Shown here: positions 10,522 to 21,263 of the stretch, piece after piece
How positions within the stretch are numbered: the first letter of the stretch is position 1
How the letters are laid out: every line of letters starts with the position of its first letter
Assembly: GCA_014621425.1 (NCBI GenBank)
Contig: JAANBB010000120.1
Location: forward strand, 31,780 to 95,779
Reading direction: 5' to 3'
Origin: Cylindrodendrum hubeiense
Taxonomy: Eukaryota; Ascomycota; Sordariomycetes; Hypocreales; Nectriaceae
Length of the DNA stretch: 64,000 nucleotides
The notes under the pieces: model-generated
Told to the model about the DNA's origin: nothing
Seen by the model: the letters and a program-made list of their open reading frames with translations, nothing else
Database searches by the model: none
Translations under genes and position numbers: made by a program

Positions 10522-13379
10522 ATGGCTTCTCGGCCGGGTTCCCAATCGATACAGTTCAGCGCACAGCCGCCAGCAGAGTCACGCCGGCAAAGTACGGGTC
10601 GGAGGAAGAGACCTCCGGTACCCGATGAGCACAGAAAAAGAGTCAGAGTTGCGTAAGTTGGATACACTCTTGTTTAAGGAGATTTATAGCAATGCCGGTT
10701 CGTGTGGTTTGGTAGCTGAGTCACATGTGTGGTAATGTACCTTGAAGACTGTCAATGCTGACGACTTCTACACGCAATCAGCTGCACGGGCTGTCGAAAG
10801 AACAAACTACGTTGCAATGGACAGACTCCATGTGACCGGTGCGCCGGCACAGGGAGACATTGCCAATATTACATCGAAGTCGAAGCCATAGAGGGACGAG
10901 GACGATCGATCCCAACGCCACCGATGGGTCGAGATGACCGCGATGAACAGTTCTATCTCCTGCAACGGATATTTTCCAAGGATCACCCTGATATATCGAC
11001 TGACGCTGGCACTTTGAGGCGTTATCATGCCCAATTGTTAGCTGATGAGCACAATGATGACAACGGGCCCTCGCCTCACAGGGAGCCAACACATCATGCT
11101 GACGACAGGAATATTCCCCGGGACGCGAGTGACGACGAGGCTGCCGAGGCCGTGCATCAGCGCCCACACAATGATGATAACCTAATATATGGCGGTGAGG
11201 CCAATCACACAGCGTCTGTAACAGTGGTCAACCAGGGGAAAACTCGTAAGCATAACCTAACCGTCTGTGAATGGTGAAGAATGAGCACGTAAATAACGGG
11301 GAACATGGAGCAGACTTCGAAGGCACCTCGTCACTATGGTCTTTTTTCAGCTCGGTCCAACAGGTTTTTGCAGGTGATATAGACGAAGATGATGAAAATG
11401 GAGACGCAGTAAGCTGGTGCCTGATCTGTCATGGCTATTTTATGACGTATCAGCTAATTCCGTCTTAGGATTGTCGGAGAACAGCCGTCAATCAGATCTC
11501 GAATCTGAGTTTCGGTACAGATTGGAGAACAGCTGTTCACACGGCTCTCCCGCCTCGAGAAGTTGTGGATTTCCTAACCACGGCGTTCTTCGACTACGCG
11601 CAAGCAAATTATTTCTGTATACACCCGGAGATCTTCTCCCGCAAGCTCACCGCATTCTATGACGGCACACATGAATTCGAGGCCCACGAGTGGTCGAGCT
11701 CAAGACGGTCCGTCGAGTTCATCTCCGTTCTATTCATGGTTCTCGCGATGGGCAGCCAGTTTGCCGACGTCGGTGTGGACAATAGGTGGCAGGCTGCCAA
11801 CCAGGATGAGGTCATGGTGGAGGACCTACTCTCTTCGCACGACCTCTCTCGCATCAAAGTCCCTGTCCCCGCCCACAACCTCGGGTGGCGGTTCTACGAG
11901 GTCTCGCGCAAACTCCTCCCCGATATCATCTGTTCATCATCCATGGCCAGCGTCCAAGTCTGCACTCTGCAGGGCATCTACTTACCCAGCACTACCAGCC
12001 GCGATGCCGGGTACAACCTTCTGGGGCTGGCACTACGGATGGCCATTAACATGGGCCTGCACAGAAGCTTCGTCGCCAGTTCGCTGCACGCGCACGTTCG
12101 TGAGTTGAGAAACAGGCTATGGTGGACCATATATGTCGCCGAGCGGCTGTACAGCGTCGAGATGGGCCGGCCGCTGTCGCTGAGTGATTCTGAGATTGAT
12201 GCCCCGTTTCCTGCTCAGATGCCTGAGTGGAATGACTGTAACCGGGGACCGGCTAATCTGGACGGGTTAATTGCCATGGCTCGCATCTGCCGTCTGCTGG
12301 GCAGAATCGTCGAGGCGGTATATAACAGAGCGTCCGCGGAGAAGGGCGCCATCATACGACCAAAGGTGTTCCATCAGTTGAAACGCGAACTAGAGCAGTG
12401 GAAGAGGGAACTACCTAACTACGTGCATCTCGAAAATTTCACGACGCGTTCTGAGGCGCATCTGGCCTTGACGTACGAACAGGCCATCATCTTGTTGACG
12501 CGTTCGTGTCTCAACTACTCCGCAGCAATATGCCAGTCCGACAACACTCTTGGACCAGAAGCAATTGGATTTCTTCGACAGCAAGCCAAACAGTGCGTCA
12601 AATCTGCCGTCAATTGCATCGATATCATATCAAATCTCAAGTCTCTCTCTCTTCTCTGCGCTTCCTCCTTCCATGACTCGTTGTATTGCAGCTCGGCCCT
12701 GCATGTTCTTCTTCTCGCCAGCCGCAAGCTGCCAGGTATAATAGCAGCACCCATGGAGTCGATTTACCGAGGCGTTCTAGTCTTGTTAGAGTTAGCCAGG
12801 GGAAGTGAGGCTGCAGCTTCGAGTCTGCGCGGCATCATTCGCGCCATGGCAAGCAGCCCTGCGAGGACGGACCGGCAACATGCGAACGCTACGTCATCGT
12901 CACGGGCAAACATCAGTAGTAAGGAACTGGGAAGAAGCGCCTGGAAAAGCTGGATAATGGCTCAGCCTAACTTGGAACCTGATATTCACATTCAGCCTGC
13001 TGCCAATAGGACGGTGGAAGCTGAGCTGTTGGATTCTCGTCAAGATGTCAGTCCCACTTGATGTTCCTAGTTCATGCGCCCCGACCATAATGCTGACCGT
13101 TTCTTCATCACTCAGGCTGAAAACAGAGATTCGACAACACGGTTCTTCCAGTTTCGAATGGCTGGGCACGGCCACAGCGGTCGACAAGAGGGGAGGTCGC
13201 CAGTTGGTGCGCCACAAAGATACAACCAGCATAATGAGGCGCTGTCTGGAGAAGAAGATGAGGCAAACACTTCATCCCATGTGTCAGATATCACACAATT
13301 CTGGATACCGGAACAGGCAGAGTTTGATATTATGGGTAGAGACCTAGGAGGGGTGCTTCAGTTTGAGGATTTAAATTGA
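10522..13379 (+). CDS. Zn2Cys6 transcription factor with fungal_trans domain
   Basis: Five exons: 10522-10652, 10782-11245, 11314-11408, 11469-13046 and 13116-13379, giving 843 residues. The Zn2Cys6 cluster spans the first intron, with cysteines at about 45, 48, 55, 61, 64 and 71 (ACTGCRKNKLRC...PCDRC). A low-complexity acidic linker follows. The middle-homology domain starts near FEGTSSLWSFF and TAVHTALPPREVVDFL, with the family motif GLALRMAINMGLHRS, then RNRLWWTIYVAERLYS. The last intron uses the donor GTCAGT, and the terminal exon adds an Asp/Glu-rich tail that may be an activation region. It sits between a transporter and a membrane-protein gene, so its targets are unclear. It is nuclear by family. 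Confidence 0.88.
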
Positions 13380-13941
13380 CCAACGATGTCACAGATCCAA
13401 ACATCAACAGGAAATAAAAATGACTATGAATATAATAATTTAGCTACTTTTCGAGATGTATTCCATTATAATTTGTATATTTCGTGAATGCATGGTCAGA
13501 TGGTTGTCTCTGTCTAAGCTCATCAGCGCTGATTTCTGCGCGTAGTAGATGAATTTCCCCATAATCTCTACGGTAGCTCAGACATTAGGAACCTCCGAGA
13601 TACACCTGGATTCCGTACTCAATTCTCTAGAATTGAGATCCGAGTGATATAATCATTAGCCGTGGTCGTAATTCACTTCGACAGGACAATGTATAACAGT
13701 CAAGGTAGTTGAGGTAATCAAGTTGCATTGATAGTTGAGGAACTGCATTGCAATGTACACTCAGTTGACTGCATAGTTATAAATGAGCATATGGACCATG
13801 AGTGATCCCCATGATTTTTAGCGTGATTGGATCCGCAATTCAGGTTCTGCCAGTCTCGATTGCCCGGGCTCGTCCTAGGTCGTAACATGTGCTGTGACAA
13901 GCCCCTCATGATCTCTCCTGGCACTGAATCGAGTTTGAGAC
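13380..13941. other. Convergent intergenic region
   Basis: No gene seen between the stops of the regulator and of the membrane-protein gene. Moderately AT-rich; presumably holds both 3' UTRs. Confidence 0.5.
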
Positions 13942-14807
13942 TTAAGCAGAAGCTGTCTCAATAACTCCATTGAATTGCACATCCTTTTCCATCTCCTCCT
14001 CTCTCTCCTCCTCCCGAGCAGCTAGGGCCAGGAAAATCGAGTCCGCGCACACCTGCACAAGAAATGTGAAACCAATCAGATAAAATGTTATGACTCCATT
14101 CCATGCAAACGGTCCACTGTATACAGTGTGCATCCCTGTAGCAAGGGAGAAGACTATCGGCATGAGAATGTTGACAATGGCAAGTTCCTTGGGGAACAGG
14201 GGCTTCTTGCGTGTGTCGATGATGATGGCATAGGCGAAAGCAAAGTTCTGTACCATGAACGTGGGCCAAGGCATAAATGCAACGAGCCACTGCAATTAAA
14301 AAGGTGTTAGTGATTTCCAATTAGAATAAAGCTGTAATAGCTAGAATATCTTACAAAGAAGTCGTTCAAGGCATGAGTAATCTCTACCGGCCGATCGGGG
14401 CGATATGATGCGATAGCAAGGACGATTCCAGGCAGCATAAAAGTCCAGATACCAGCCGCTGCTGAAGCCAGCTGAACTTGGTGGATTATGTAGGGTATCT
14501 TGGGAACTCGACGGATTTGGTAGGATATCGCAGCCGAGAAGGGTAAGTAGAAACCACCAGCTATCATGTTGATCGCGGCGCCCGCATGAATGCGTTTAGT
14601 ATGGTCCTGATAAAACTGTGCAACCTTCTCAGCACCCCACGAGGGTTTGGGTGGTGGTATAAAGTCGGCAACGGCAAAAGAGACGACAAAGAAGATGACA
14701 GATGCTGCACCACAACAAGCGCTGTAGTATTGAATGGCGGTATTACTCAGAAACCATGAGCGAGACAAAGCCTCCGTCTTGCGTTGCAACCAACCGTTGA
14801 ACCCCAT
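13942..14807 (-). CDS. Unknown multi-pass membrane protein, 266 aa
   Basis: Exons 14807-14355 and 14289-13942 join in phase 0 through a 65-bp GT-AG intron. Six or so hydrophobic segments are visible: SACCGAASVIFFVVSFAVA, MIAGGFYLPFSAAISY, AGIWTFMLPGIVLAI, WLVAFMPWPTFMVQNFAFAY, LAIVNILMPIVFSL and VITFYLIGFTFLVQV. The C-terminal tail is highly charged (REEEREEEMEKD). I do not recognise a named family. Its size and topology recall small integral-membrane proteins found in fungal secondary-metabolite loci, but no catalytic residue stands out. A CGG-N6-CCG site lies about 306 bp upstream, the arrangement seen at the oxidative-cluster promoters, which suggests co-regulation. Confidence 0.75.
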
Positions 14808-15112
14808 GTCGATATTTTGCGGGTGAAGTTGGGTTTAATAGGAATACAAGGTAAGATAGAGGAGAATCTGTTGAAGTTCTTTGAATTGAGTAGATAGATC
14901 AAGAAGTTTAATGGATGACAACATTATCATATATATACCTTTCACTTACCCGGCCTTAGCCAGACATAGTTACAAGAAGGCCATGTAATTTATGGGATGG
15001 CTCCAGAAAACCAACCACATCCCTGAAATGAGCCCATAGCCAGACCTGATGCGTGCCGACATGTCATGGAGCACACAAGTGCCGAGGGGTGACGTAGCAG
15101 GGAATCATGCGC

Positions 15113-15124
15113 CGGAGAATGCCG
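15113..15124. promoter_or_regulatory. CGG-N6-CCG site 1
   Basis: CGG AGAATG CCG, about 306 bp upstream of the membrane-protein start at 14807. Confidence 0.5.
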
Positions 15125-15452
15125 GTTGCCGGATTATCGGAGCCGACATTCTACTAATGGTTAGGTACGGAAATGGTAGAGTACAATCAGCGTATAATTA
15201 TCGCCATACGGGGTCAAAGCTCAGGATGCGAAAACTCGATAAAGATGATACTCCCCAGAAGTAGTGTCCAGCTTTACTTTGCCTCTTCTTATCATCTTAG
15301 CAAGCGTATTGTAAAATGCAGTCTATCTGGCCCACTTCGTCAATTATTTTCACTGTCGCTTCCGGTGAATTACTAATCCCGGGCTTCATCTCATTGAAGC
15401 ATACCCAAATGATCTATTAGCATTGTCAGCAAACAGATGCTATACCCTCCCT

Positions 15453-15464
15453 CGGCAATCGCCG
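15453..15464. promoter_or_regulatory. CGG-N6-CCG site 2
   Basis: TCGGC AATC GCCGA, a perfect 5-base-arm palindrome. Its right half is repeated with changes at 15541 (ATCGCCGAAGTCATGTGG). Confidence 0.5.
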
Positions 15465-16376
15465 AAATCATGTGGGTAGTGGCGCCCTTTAGCGCAAAGG
15501 GGTTTGTTGTGGCAGACAACATATAGAGGCGTGCTGGTAATCGCCGAAGTCATGTGGTCCATGGCGATATTGGTCTTACCCCGCTCCTCGGCCTCCAGCC
15601 GCAACTTGTGGTGCTGTCCCTGTAAATATCCGATGCCTAGTCTACACTGAAGAGAGTCAAAAGTCTACCACCTTGCGAGTGACGCAGCCAAATTGTCATC
15701 GGCGTCGGTTCCGGGACCGCTGACCGCTGTTTCGGAGCTGGGCAAAAAGTCAATGGTCCAACACTTCTGGACTATGATGTTGGACCACTTCGTTTATCAG
15801 AGCCGTTTAAGCAAACGTCTCTGTCGACCGTATGACATGTGGTGGTACATCTATCGCAACGGAGAAGTACGAACTACGACGTTGGTGAAAATAAGTGCTC
15901 TGGTATGTCTAACTCGTATTTCGGTTACGCGCCAATAATATATTTTCACCAGTTGTTGTGTCTTGAGCAGTGAATTCGGCCATGGTGTTCTCATTGGGTA
16001 TGGCAGCCTCTAAGATTGGAAGAGGCTTGCCTAATATTTCGAATCTTAGGTTCTCATAGATATCATATATTATCATCTGTCCTAAAAGCAATAAATACGT
16101 TAACTAAATCTCTTAAAACACTTGACAGCGAATGATCCCGCAGGAGCGGGAACACTCGGGATATGATGGCATTATCCACCACCGCAGCCAGGTGGTGAAA
16201 CGGGTCTATTGATGCATGCATGAATATGTTGGAGCTTGAAAACTTTTCTTTTGTGGAATTTCTTACAATCCCCTCATCATCACCTACAGTACTGAATGCT
16301 CTTGATAAAAACGGGTTGAATAAAGCTCTGATCTTCAGTTATGTAAATGCCTAGGGTAGGTCTTTTATGGTGCACT

Positions 16377-16394
16377 GGGGGGGGGGGGGGGGGG
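16377..16394. repeat. 18-base poly-G tract
   Basis: An uninterrupted run of eighteen G residues in gene-free sequence. It is a slippage-prone homopolymer that could also form a quadruplex; its length in the assembly may be unreliable. Confidence 0.9.
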
Positions 16395-16954
16395 AGGAAA
16401 CCCGAAGTAGGGAGATCGGCCAGTCAATTCAGCCATCGGGAGCTTCCAGCGAGGTCATTTTCATTCCACAGCCTGGTTAACCGAACTTATGGGATCGGGT
16501 GCCGTCAATACAATGGAGTAAACTAAGTATCTTCCGAAAGATCCTGTTACTCATGGCTCTATGAGATGGTCGGGGTACTGATGTTTCTTAACTGAGCTAT
16601 GGTGGCTTTGTCCCGGATCTCCGATTTGCCTTGATTCGGCAATTGCTGAACCACAGCGGCCCCGAGTTCCTCATATCCGGGCATCCACATCCCCACTTTA
16701 GAAGGCACCAATGAAACGGACCCCGGTAATATACTCTCAACGGGCAGCACGGCTTCAGCTCCTCGTTTGCAGCTCATTCTGTGCAGGGATGTTGCATGTT
16801 GACCTGAGTTAGTACATCATCGGTTAATCTCGGCGCCAATTGAATAATTAAAAGAAATTGTATAGATGTTCATTCTCTTGAGAAATCCTCGGGTCGGGGT
16901 AGAATGTGATGCTAAAATATAGTGCAGATAAATCTAGATGCGCCATTACATAGC

Positions 16955-16966
16955 CGGAGAACGCCG
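16955..16966. promoter_or_regulatory. CGG-N6-CCG site 3
   Basis: CGG AGAACG CCG in gene-free sequence, about 2.1 kb from the nearest start codon. This is the one copy not close to a gene. Confidence 0.35.
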
Positions 16967-17364
16967 AATAATACCTCTGGATGGGATAAAGTTAAGGAGT
17001 GTTCTATTACTGTCTTCGTTCTCGACTTTCACCACTACCCTGTGTCTAGAGCTCAACCTAAACTTTTAATCCATGGCTTCATATCTCCTTTCAATCCTTC
17101 TTTGTGCTTAATGATGTGTGGATGATTGGAAACAAAATGACAACGAAAAATAGCTTCTCAATGCATACGTGCCGAAGACAAGTCTAGTCTGGGACGAAGT
17201 TGCCTCCAGTATATACTTTGTAGCATTATCAAGTCATAATTGAATGACGACCTGGGATGGTAGTCAGTTCAACCTTCTTTAGCAACGTTCAAGTCTGATT
17301 CATCTCAAGATGTATAAACATAGCAAAAATAAAGTTCAATACAATCCGTTGTGTGAGATACAAT

Positions 17365-19086
17365 TCAAGTCTCCTGTGCCTGTCTGTTGAACTCCTTGTC
17401 CGAGTAACGGTCTACTTTAAATCCCTCCAAACTTTCCAGGGCTTTCCTACACTCAGTTTCATACTTCTCAATGCCTCCCAAGTACACCAACTGCTCCCGC
17501 TTCTTGCCTGGTATGTTCGCTCCCATATACCAAGAATCGGTCAACGGCATCAAGGTTTGATCGTTGGCATCTTGTATTGCTTGCTTCCATTGCTCCTCGG
17601 CTTTCCGCTCTGCTTCAATGGACTTGATACCTTCGCTCTGAAGTTTTTTGAGCAGATCGATGAGCATATCGACTTGGCTTTCAATGAATACTGGCCCATT
17701 TGTGAACGCCGTGGGTGCTAGATTGGTTGTAAGCAGAGATCTGTGTTGTTTTAAATAAGACTTACCTTGTGGTCCGTATATCAAAAACATGTTTGGACAA
17801 CCACTGCTGCAAAGACCTAGATGGGTAAAGACACCGTCTTTCCATCGTTCTTGGAAAGTCAGACCGTCTTTCCCATGAATGTTCATCTTCGTCAGGCTGC
17901 CAGTCATTGCATCGAAACCCGTAGCCAGAACGATTGTGTCGAATTCGCGGTGCAGTCCATCTTGACCAATGATACCATTTTCTGTAAACTCTCGAATTGA
18001 ATTGGCCTTCAGGTCCACGATGTCAACATTATCTTGATCAAGTCGCTCGTAGTAGTCTTGTTCGAGACTACTCCGCTTCGTCCCAAAGGCAAAGGGTGCC
18101 TTCTCAGGTACAAGGAATGCTGATTTCTCAGAGTTCTTAATCCTCGGCCGTGTCTTTTTTGCCCAGAACTCATACATCAACTTGTTGGCGTTCTCATCAA
18201 ACATGTAATCTCGGTAGTTGGCTTGGTTAAAGTTGAATCCACCGCGGTTCCATAGCTCCTCCCATAGCTCCTCCCGTTCCTTCTCGTTCAGTTCAAAGAC
18301 AGAGCCTGGTTGAGCGTCATATCCAAGACCAGATTTCGTCTTTCGGCAATGTGCAAACATTGTTCGATAAGTGGATTTGTTGACTCTTTGTTCCAAGTCT
18401 CCAAGTGAACGTTGGAACATCGGCAACGAGATACTGGCAGTACGGATATATACTGTCAAATGACGTGCCTCCTTCGCTATCTCCTGTGTGCACTGAATTG
18501 CCGTCGCACCTGAACCAACTATGGCAACGCGTTTGTTGTTCATATTTGCAACGGCAGGCCATCGGGTCGAGTGAATGAGTTCGCCTTTGAAGAGGCTCAA
18601 GTTTTTGAAATCGGGGTAATGTGGTTTGAATGAACTACCAGTCGCACAAACTAGGTATTTGCACACCGCTTTGTGACCGTTTTCTGTTGTAATGGTCCAT
18701 TTCGCAGTCAATTCATCGTATCTCCCATCAATGACGTTTGCAAAATAGGTGATATCTTTGGATAGATTCAGTGTCTCGTCAACGTGTCTGAAGTAGGCCT
18801 TTAACTCTTCTCCGCTGGGGAATCTCTGAGACCAATTCCATTTCCGCCACACTTCAGGCATCGAGAATTGGTAGTATGGCATCTCCGAGTCGACGCGAGC
18901 TCCAGGATAGGTATTCCAATGCCAAACTCCACCAAGATAGGCACCCGCTTCGAATGCATGGACGTTGAACCCTAATTGTCGAAGCTTGTAGAGACAATAG
19001 AGCCCGCCGAAGCCAGCGCCGATGACAAGCACATCGAGCTCTCTTACTCCGTTCTCTCCTTGATCAAGAGCGTTTGACGGGTCCAT
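17365..19086 (-). CDS. Baeyer-Villiger-type flavin monooxygenase (BVMO 1)
   Basis: Exons 19086-17766 and 17717-17365 give 557 residues. The 48-bp intron keeps the frame open, so reading through it would wrongly add 16 residues after IYGPQG; splicing restores GPQAPTAFTNGP. The N-terminal FAD dinucleotide site is VIGAGFGG (about 21-28). The BVMO fingerprint FxGxxxHxxxW is intact as FKGELIHSTRW (about 166-176). The second, NADPH-binding Rossmann motif is IVGSGATAIQ, and DTIVLATGFD lies near the C-terminal side. BVMOs insert oxygen next to a ketone to give an ester or lactone using FAD and NADPH. It is divergent from an SDR gene across 821 bp that carries three CGG-N6-CCG sites. An upstream TTG-initiated extension is ignored. 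Confidence 0.9.
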   Translation of the reverse strand: MDPSNALDQGENGVRELDVLVIGAGFGGLYCLYKLRQLGFNVHAFEAGAYLGGVWHWNTYPGARVDSEMPYYQFSMPEVWRKWNWSQRFPSGEELKAYFRHVDETLNLSKDITYFANVIDGRYDELTAKWTITTENGHKAVCKYLVCATGSSFKPHYPDFKNLSLFKGELIHSTRWPAVANMNNKRVAIVGSGATAIQCTQEIAKEARHLTVYIRTASISLPMFQRSLGDLEQRVNKSTYRTMFAHCRKTKSGLGYDAQPGSVFELNEKEREELWEELWNRGGFNFNQANYRDYMFDENANKLMYEFWAKKTRPRIKNSEKSAFLVPEKAPFAFGTKRSSLEQDYYERLDQDNVDIVDLKANSIREFTENGIIGQDGLHREFDTIVLATGFDAMTGSLTKMNIHGKDGLTFQERWKDGVFTHLGLCSSGCPNMFLIYGPQGKSYLKQHRSLLTTNLAPTAFTNGPVFIESQVDMLIDLLKKLQSEGIKSIEAERKAEEQWKQAIQDANDQTLMPLTDSWYMGANIPGKKREQLVYLGGIEKYETECRKALESLEGFKVDRYSDKEFNRQAQET

Positions 19087-19360
19087 GTCGTAACTGAGCT
19101 GCCGATATGCAATTAATGCGAGAATTAACGGTTTGTGATTTGACAATAGTGCCGGAGGGAACTGAACTCAACGTTGTGAGTAATACGTGAAGTTTTGCTT
19201 AAAGAAGAGTTAGCACCAGTCTCCCATTAATATTCAGTATTAAATGGACACAAGACTAGCCTATACCGCTGTGGTTTAGTTGCCAGGGAACGGAGATGCG
19301 GCTAAGATGAGATACAGCGTCTTAGCTCCGAAGGGATAAAGTTGCCGAGGGTCGGGTATT

Positions 19361-19372
19361 CGGCCCTTGCCG
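19361..19372. promoter_or_regulatory. CGG-N6-CCG site 4
   Basis: Core of the perfect palindrome TTCGGC CCTT GCCGAA (19359-19374), about 275 bp upstream of BVMO 1. Confidence 0.6.
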
Positions 19373-19401
19373 AAGCGGCCTATTGAAGGTGACGGAAACG
19401 T

Positions 19402-19413
19402 CGGCTACAACCG
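19402..19413. promoter_or_regulatory. CGG-N6-CCG site 5
   Basis: GTCGG CTACAA CCGAC, with 5-base arms, about 316 bp upstream of BVMO 1 and 495 bp upstream of the SDR. Confidence 0.6.
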
Positions 19414-19722
19414 ACACCCGTCGGTTGCATATGATGCGATATGATTGTTGTTTGTGATCATTTCAAAGCAGATTCGGCTCCGAGTCGTGGACCTTGCCAA
19501 AAGAGAACGCAAAGCGAAATGAAAAAAAGCTGGCCGAGGACAACAAGCATGCCGCGCACCCTTTGAAACTCTCTGCTGAATGCAATGTCAATTGTTAGAT
19601 ATCCCGTCTCAGTTAACGCAAATCTTGACGGTTATTATCTTAGACTCAGTCAGAAGTGATTCGTTGTTTGTGGTTCCGAATGTCTCGTAGGACGATCAAG
19701 AAAATGTTCCACGATTCGGGTC

Positions 19723-19734
19723 CGGCATTTGCCG
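19723..19734. promoter_or_regulatory. CGG-N6-CCG site 6
   Basis: CGGC ATTT GCCG, about 174 bp upstream of the SDR start at 19908. Confidence 0.6.
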
Positions 19735-19907
19735 ATTGCAACAGAGGTTCCTTCAAATCATTAGTAATATATATACACCCTTGACGCCTCAGCCTTCGGA
19801 TATTTTTAGTGGCTGTTAAGAGATTACCTCGTACTGTATTTCACATTTCGCAAGTTGTTCAACACTGCATCCTCCATCACATTATCCTCCCAAGTATAAG
19901 CGCAATC

Positions 19908-21121
19908 ATGAGTGCCAATCCACGACTCAATTTCCCACAGGGAATGCTAGCAGGTGCCATTAGTGTACAGCTCCTACATGGGCCGACTGACCATCATTAT
20001 CAGGGCAAACGGCGATAATTACAGGCGCGGCTCAAGGTATAGGTGCTGAGACGGCCGCGACACTCGCTCGTGAGGGGTGCAAGGTTGTCATAGCAGACAT
20101 AGACGCCGGTACTACTTGACCAAAAATATGGAGTAAGAAGCATGCTGAAACTAGTGTCAGCAAAAGCCGAAAAGACGGCCCAGGCCATCATATTAGATGG
20201 GGGCGCTGCAATTGCCGTCGCCGGGGATATTACGAACAATGAAGCCATCATCAACCTGATCGAAAAGACGGTTGGATTTAGTGGTGGCAAGATTCATATC
20301 ATCGTCAATAATGCAGGTTACGCATGGGATGACCCAATTGAGAAGATCCAGGACAAACAGTGGGGTGAGCCGGGACATCAACCAAGCCATTTCGTGTTCG
20401 TTCTAACGATGAAGATACCATCATTGCTCTCCATAACACGGCACCTTTCAAGCTCATCCGAGCAGCCGCACCATATTTTATGGTCAAGGACGGTGAATCG
20501 AGATCAATCGTCAATATCTCATCAACATCTGGAGTTTACGGTAACGCTGGACAAGCTAGCTATGCTTTGGCCAAAGCAGGATTGATCGGGCTTACTAAAA
20601 CCCTGGCTCAAGAATGGGGACCAGAGTATGGCGTGAGAGTCAACGGTACGCCGTTGTCCCACAACCGCTGAGCTCTGCCAGGACTAAATATTTCATTCAC
20701 AGCTGTGGCATTCGGAGCCATCAAAACAAGACTTACTCAAGCTCCCGCAGGCGAGTATGTTGTTAGACCGGATGGCACAAAGCATGCTGTTGGGTTTCAC
20801 GGTGGTTATGACGAAGAGGAGAAATGGTCAGTGTGTTCTTCTCCCTTAATCTGTCGGCTTACTCTCACATCGCTAACATTAGGGTGGGTGATATCCCCCT
20901 GAGACGAATTGGATCTCCCACAGATGCCGCACAAGCAATCTTGGCCGTGGTCTCTCCTCTCTTCTCATATGTAACTGGCCAGGTAAGTCAAACAATCATT
21001 TGTGACAGGGTATTTTCTAACAGCCGGGTGTCCAGACAATCATGGTAAGTGCTACACACTGACCTCTCAAGAATCAGTTATTGACAATCAGAAGGTTAGT
21101 GGCGGCAAGGGCGGTATGTAG
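19908..21121 (+). CDS. Short-chain dehydrogenase/reductase
   Basis: Eight exons: 19908-19953, 20004-20108, 20161-20364, 20415-20645, 20703-20826, 20883-20982, 21036-21044 and 21095-21121. They give about 281 residues. Classical SDR marks are ITGAAQGIG for the cofactor loop, IVNNAGYAWDD, the catalytic Ser in NISSTSG and YxxxK in SYALAKAG. Substrates are alcohols or ketones, with NAD(P)(H). Splice sites around the last two small exons are the weakest part: a 9-bp exon (TIM) is assumed, and an alternative acceptor would add PGVQ. The C-terminus VSGGKGGM fits the family's end. In the cluster it could oxidise an alcohol to the ketone that a BVMO needs. It converges with BVMO 2. Confidence 0.85.
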
Positions 21122-21263
21122 TGCGCAAGGTTTAGAATCATATTGGAGGTCAGTGGAAGAGCAAAGTTGAGTCGAAAGAGTTTGAGTCCGAAATTCGAGG
21201 TTTTTCCAATGTGTGTATCTGTATTGATATATATTCATCAACTTTGATTATGCGAATGCTAAT

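Larger units (their letters stand above)
14808..17364. other. 2.5-kb gene-free region with repeated CGG/CCG elements and a G tract
   Basis: No coding gene supported. It contains three CGG-N6-CCG sites (15113, 15453, 16955), a degenerate one (TTCGGCAATTGCTGAA, 16635-16650), an imperfect direct repeat of about 25 bp (15451-15475 and 15534-15557) and an 18-base G run. Part of it may be the remains of a lost gene whose promoter carried the same operator. Confidence 0.5.
19087..19907. promoter_or_regulatory. Bidirectional promoter BVMO 1 / SDR
   Basis: 821 bp between the two start codons. It holds CGG-N6-CCG sites at 19361, 19402 and 19723, so that each gene has one within about 180-280 bp. This is the densest cluster of the motif in the window. 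Confidence 0.6.

Noticed and set aside
17718..17765. Reading BVMO 1 as a single exon
   Set aside because: The extra 16 residues interrupt a conserved GPQAPTAFTNGP-like block and are bounded by good GT-AG sites, so it is an in-frame intron.
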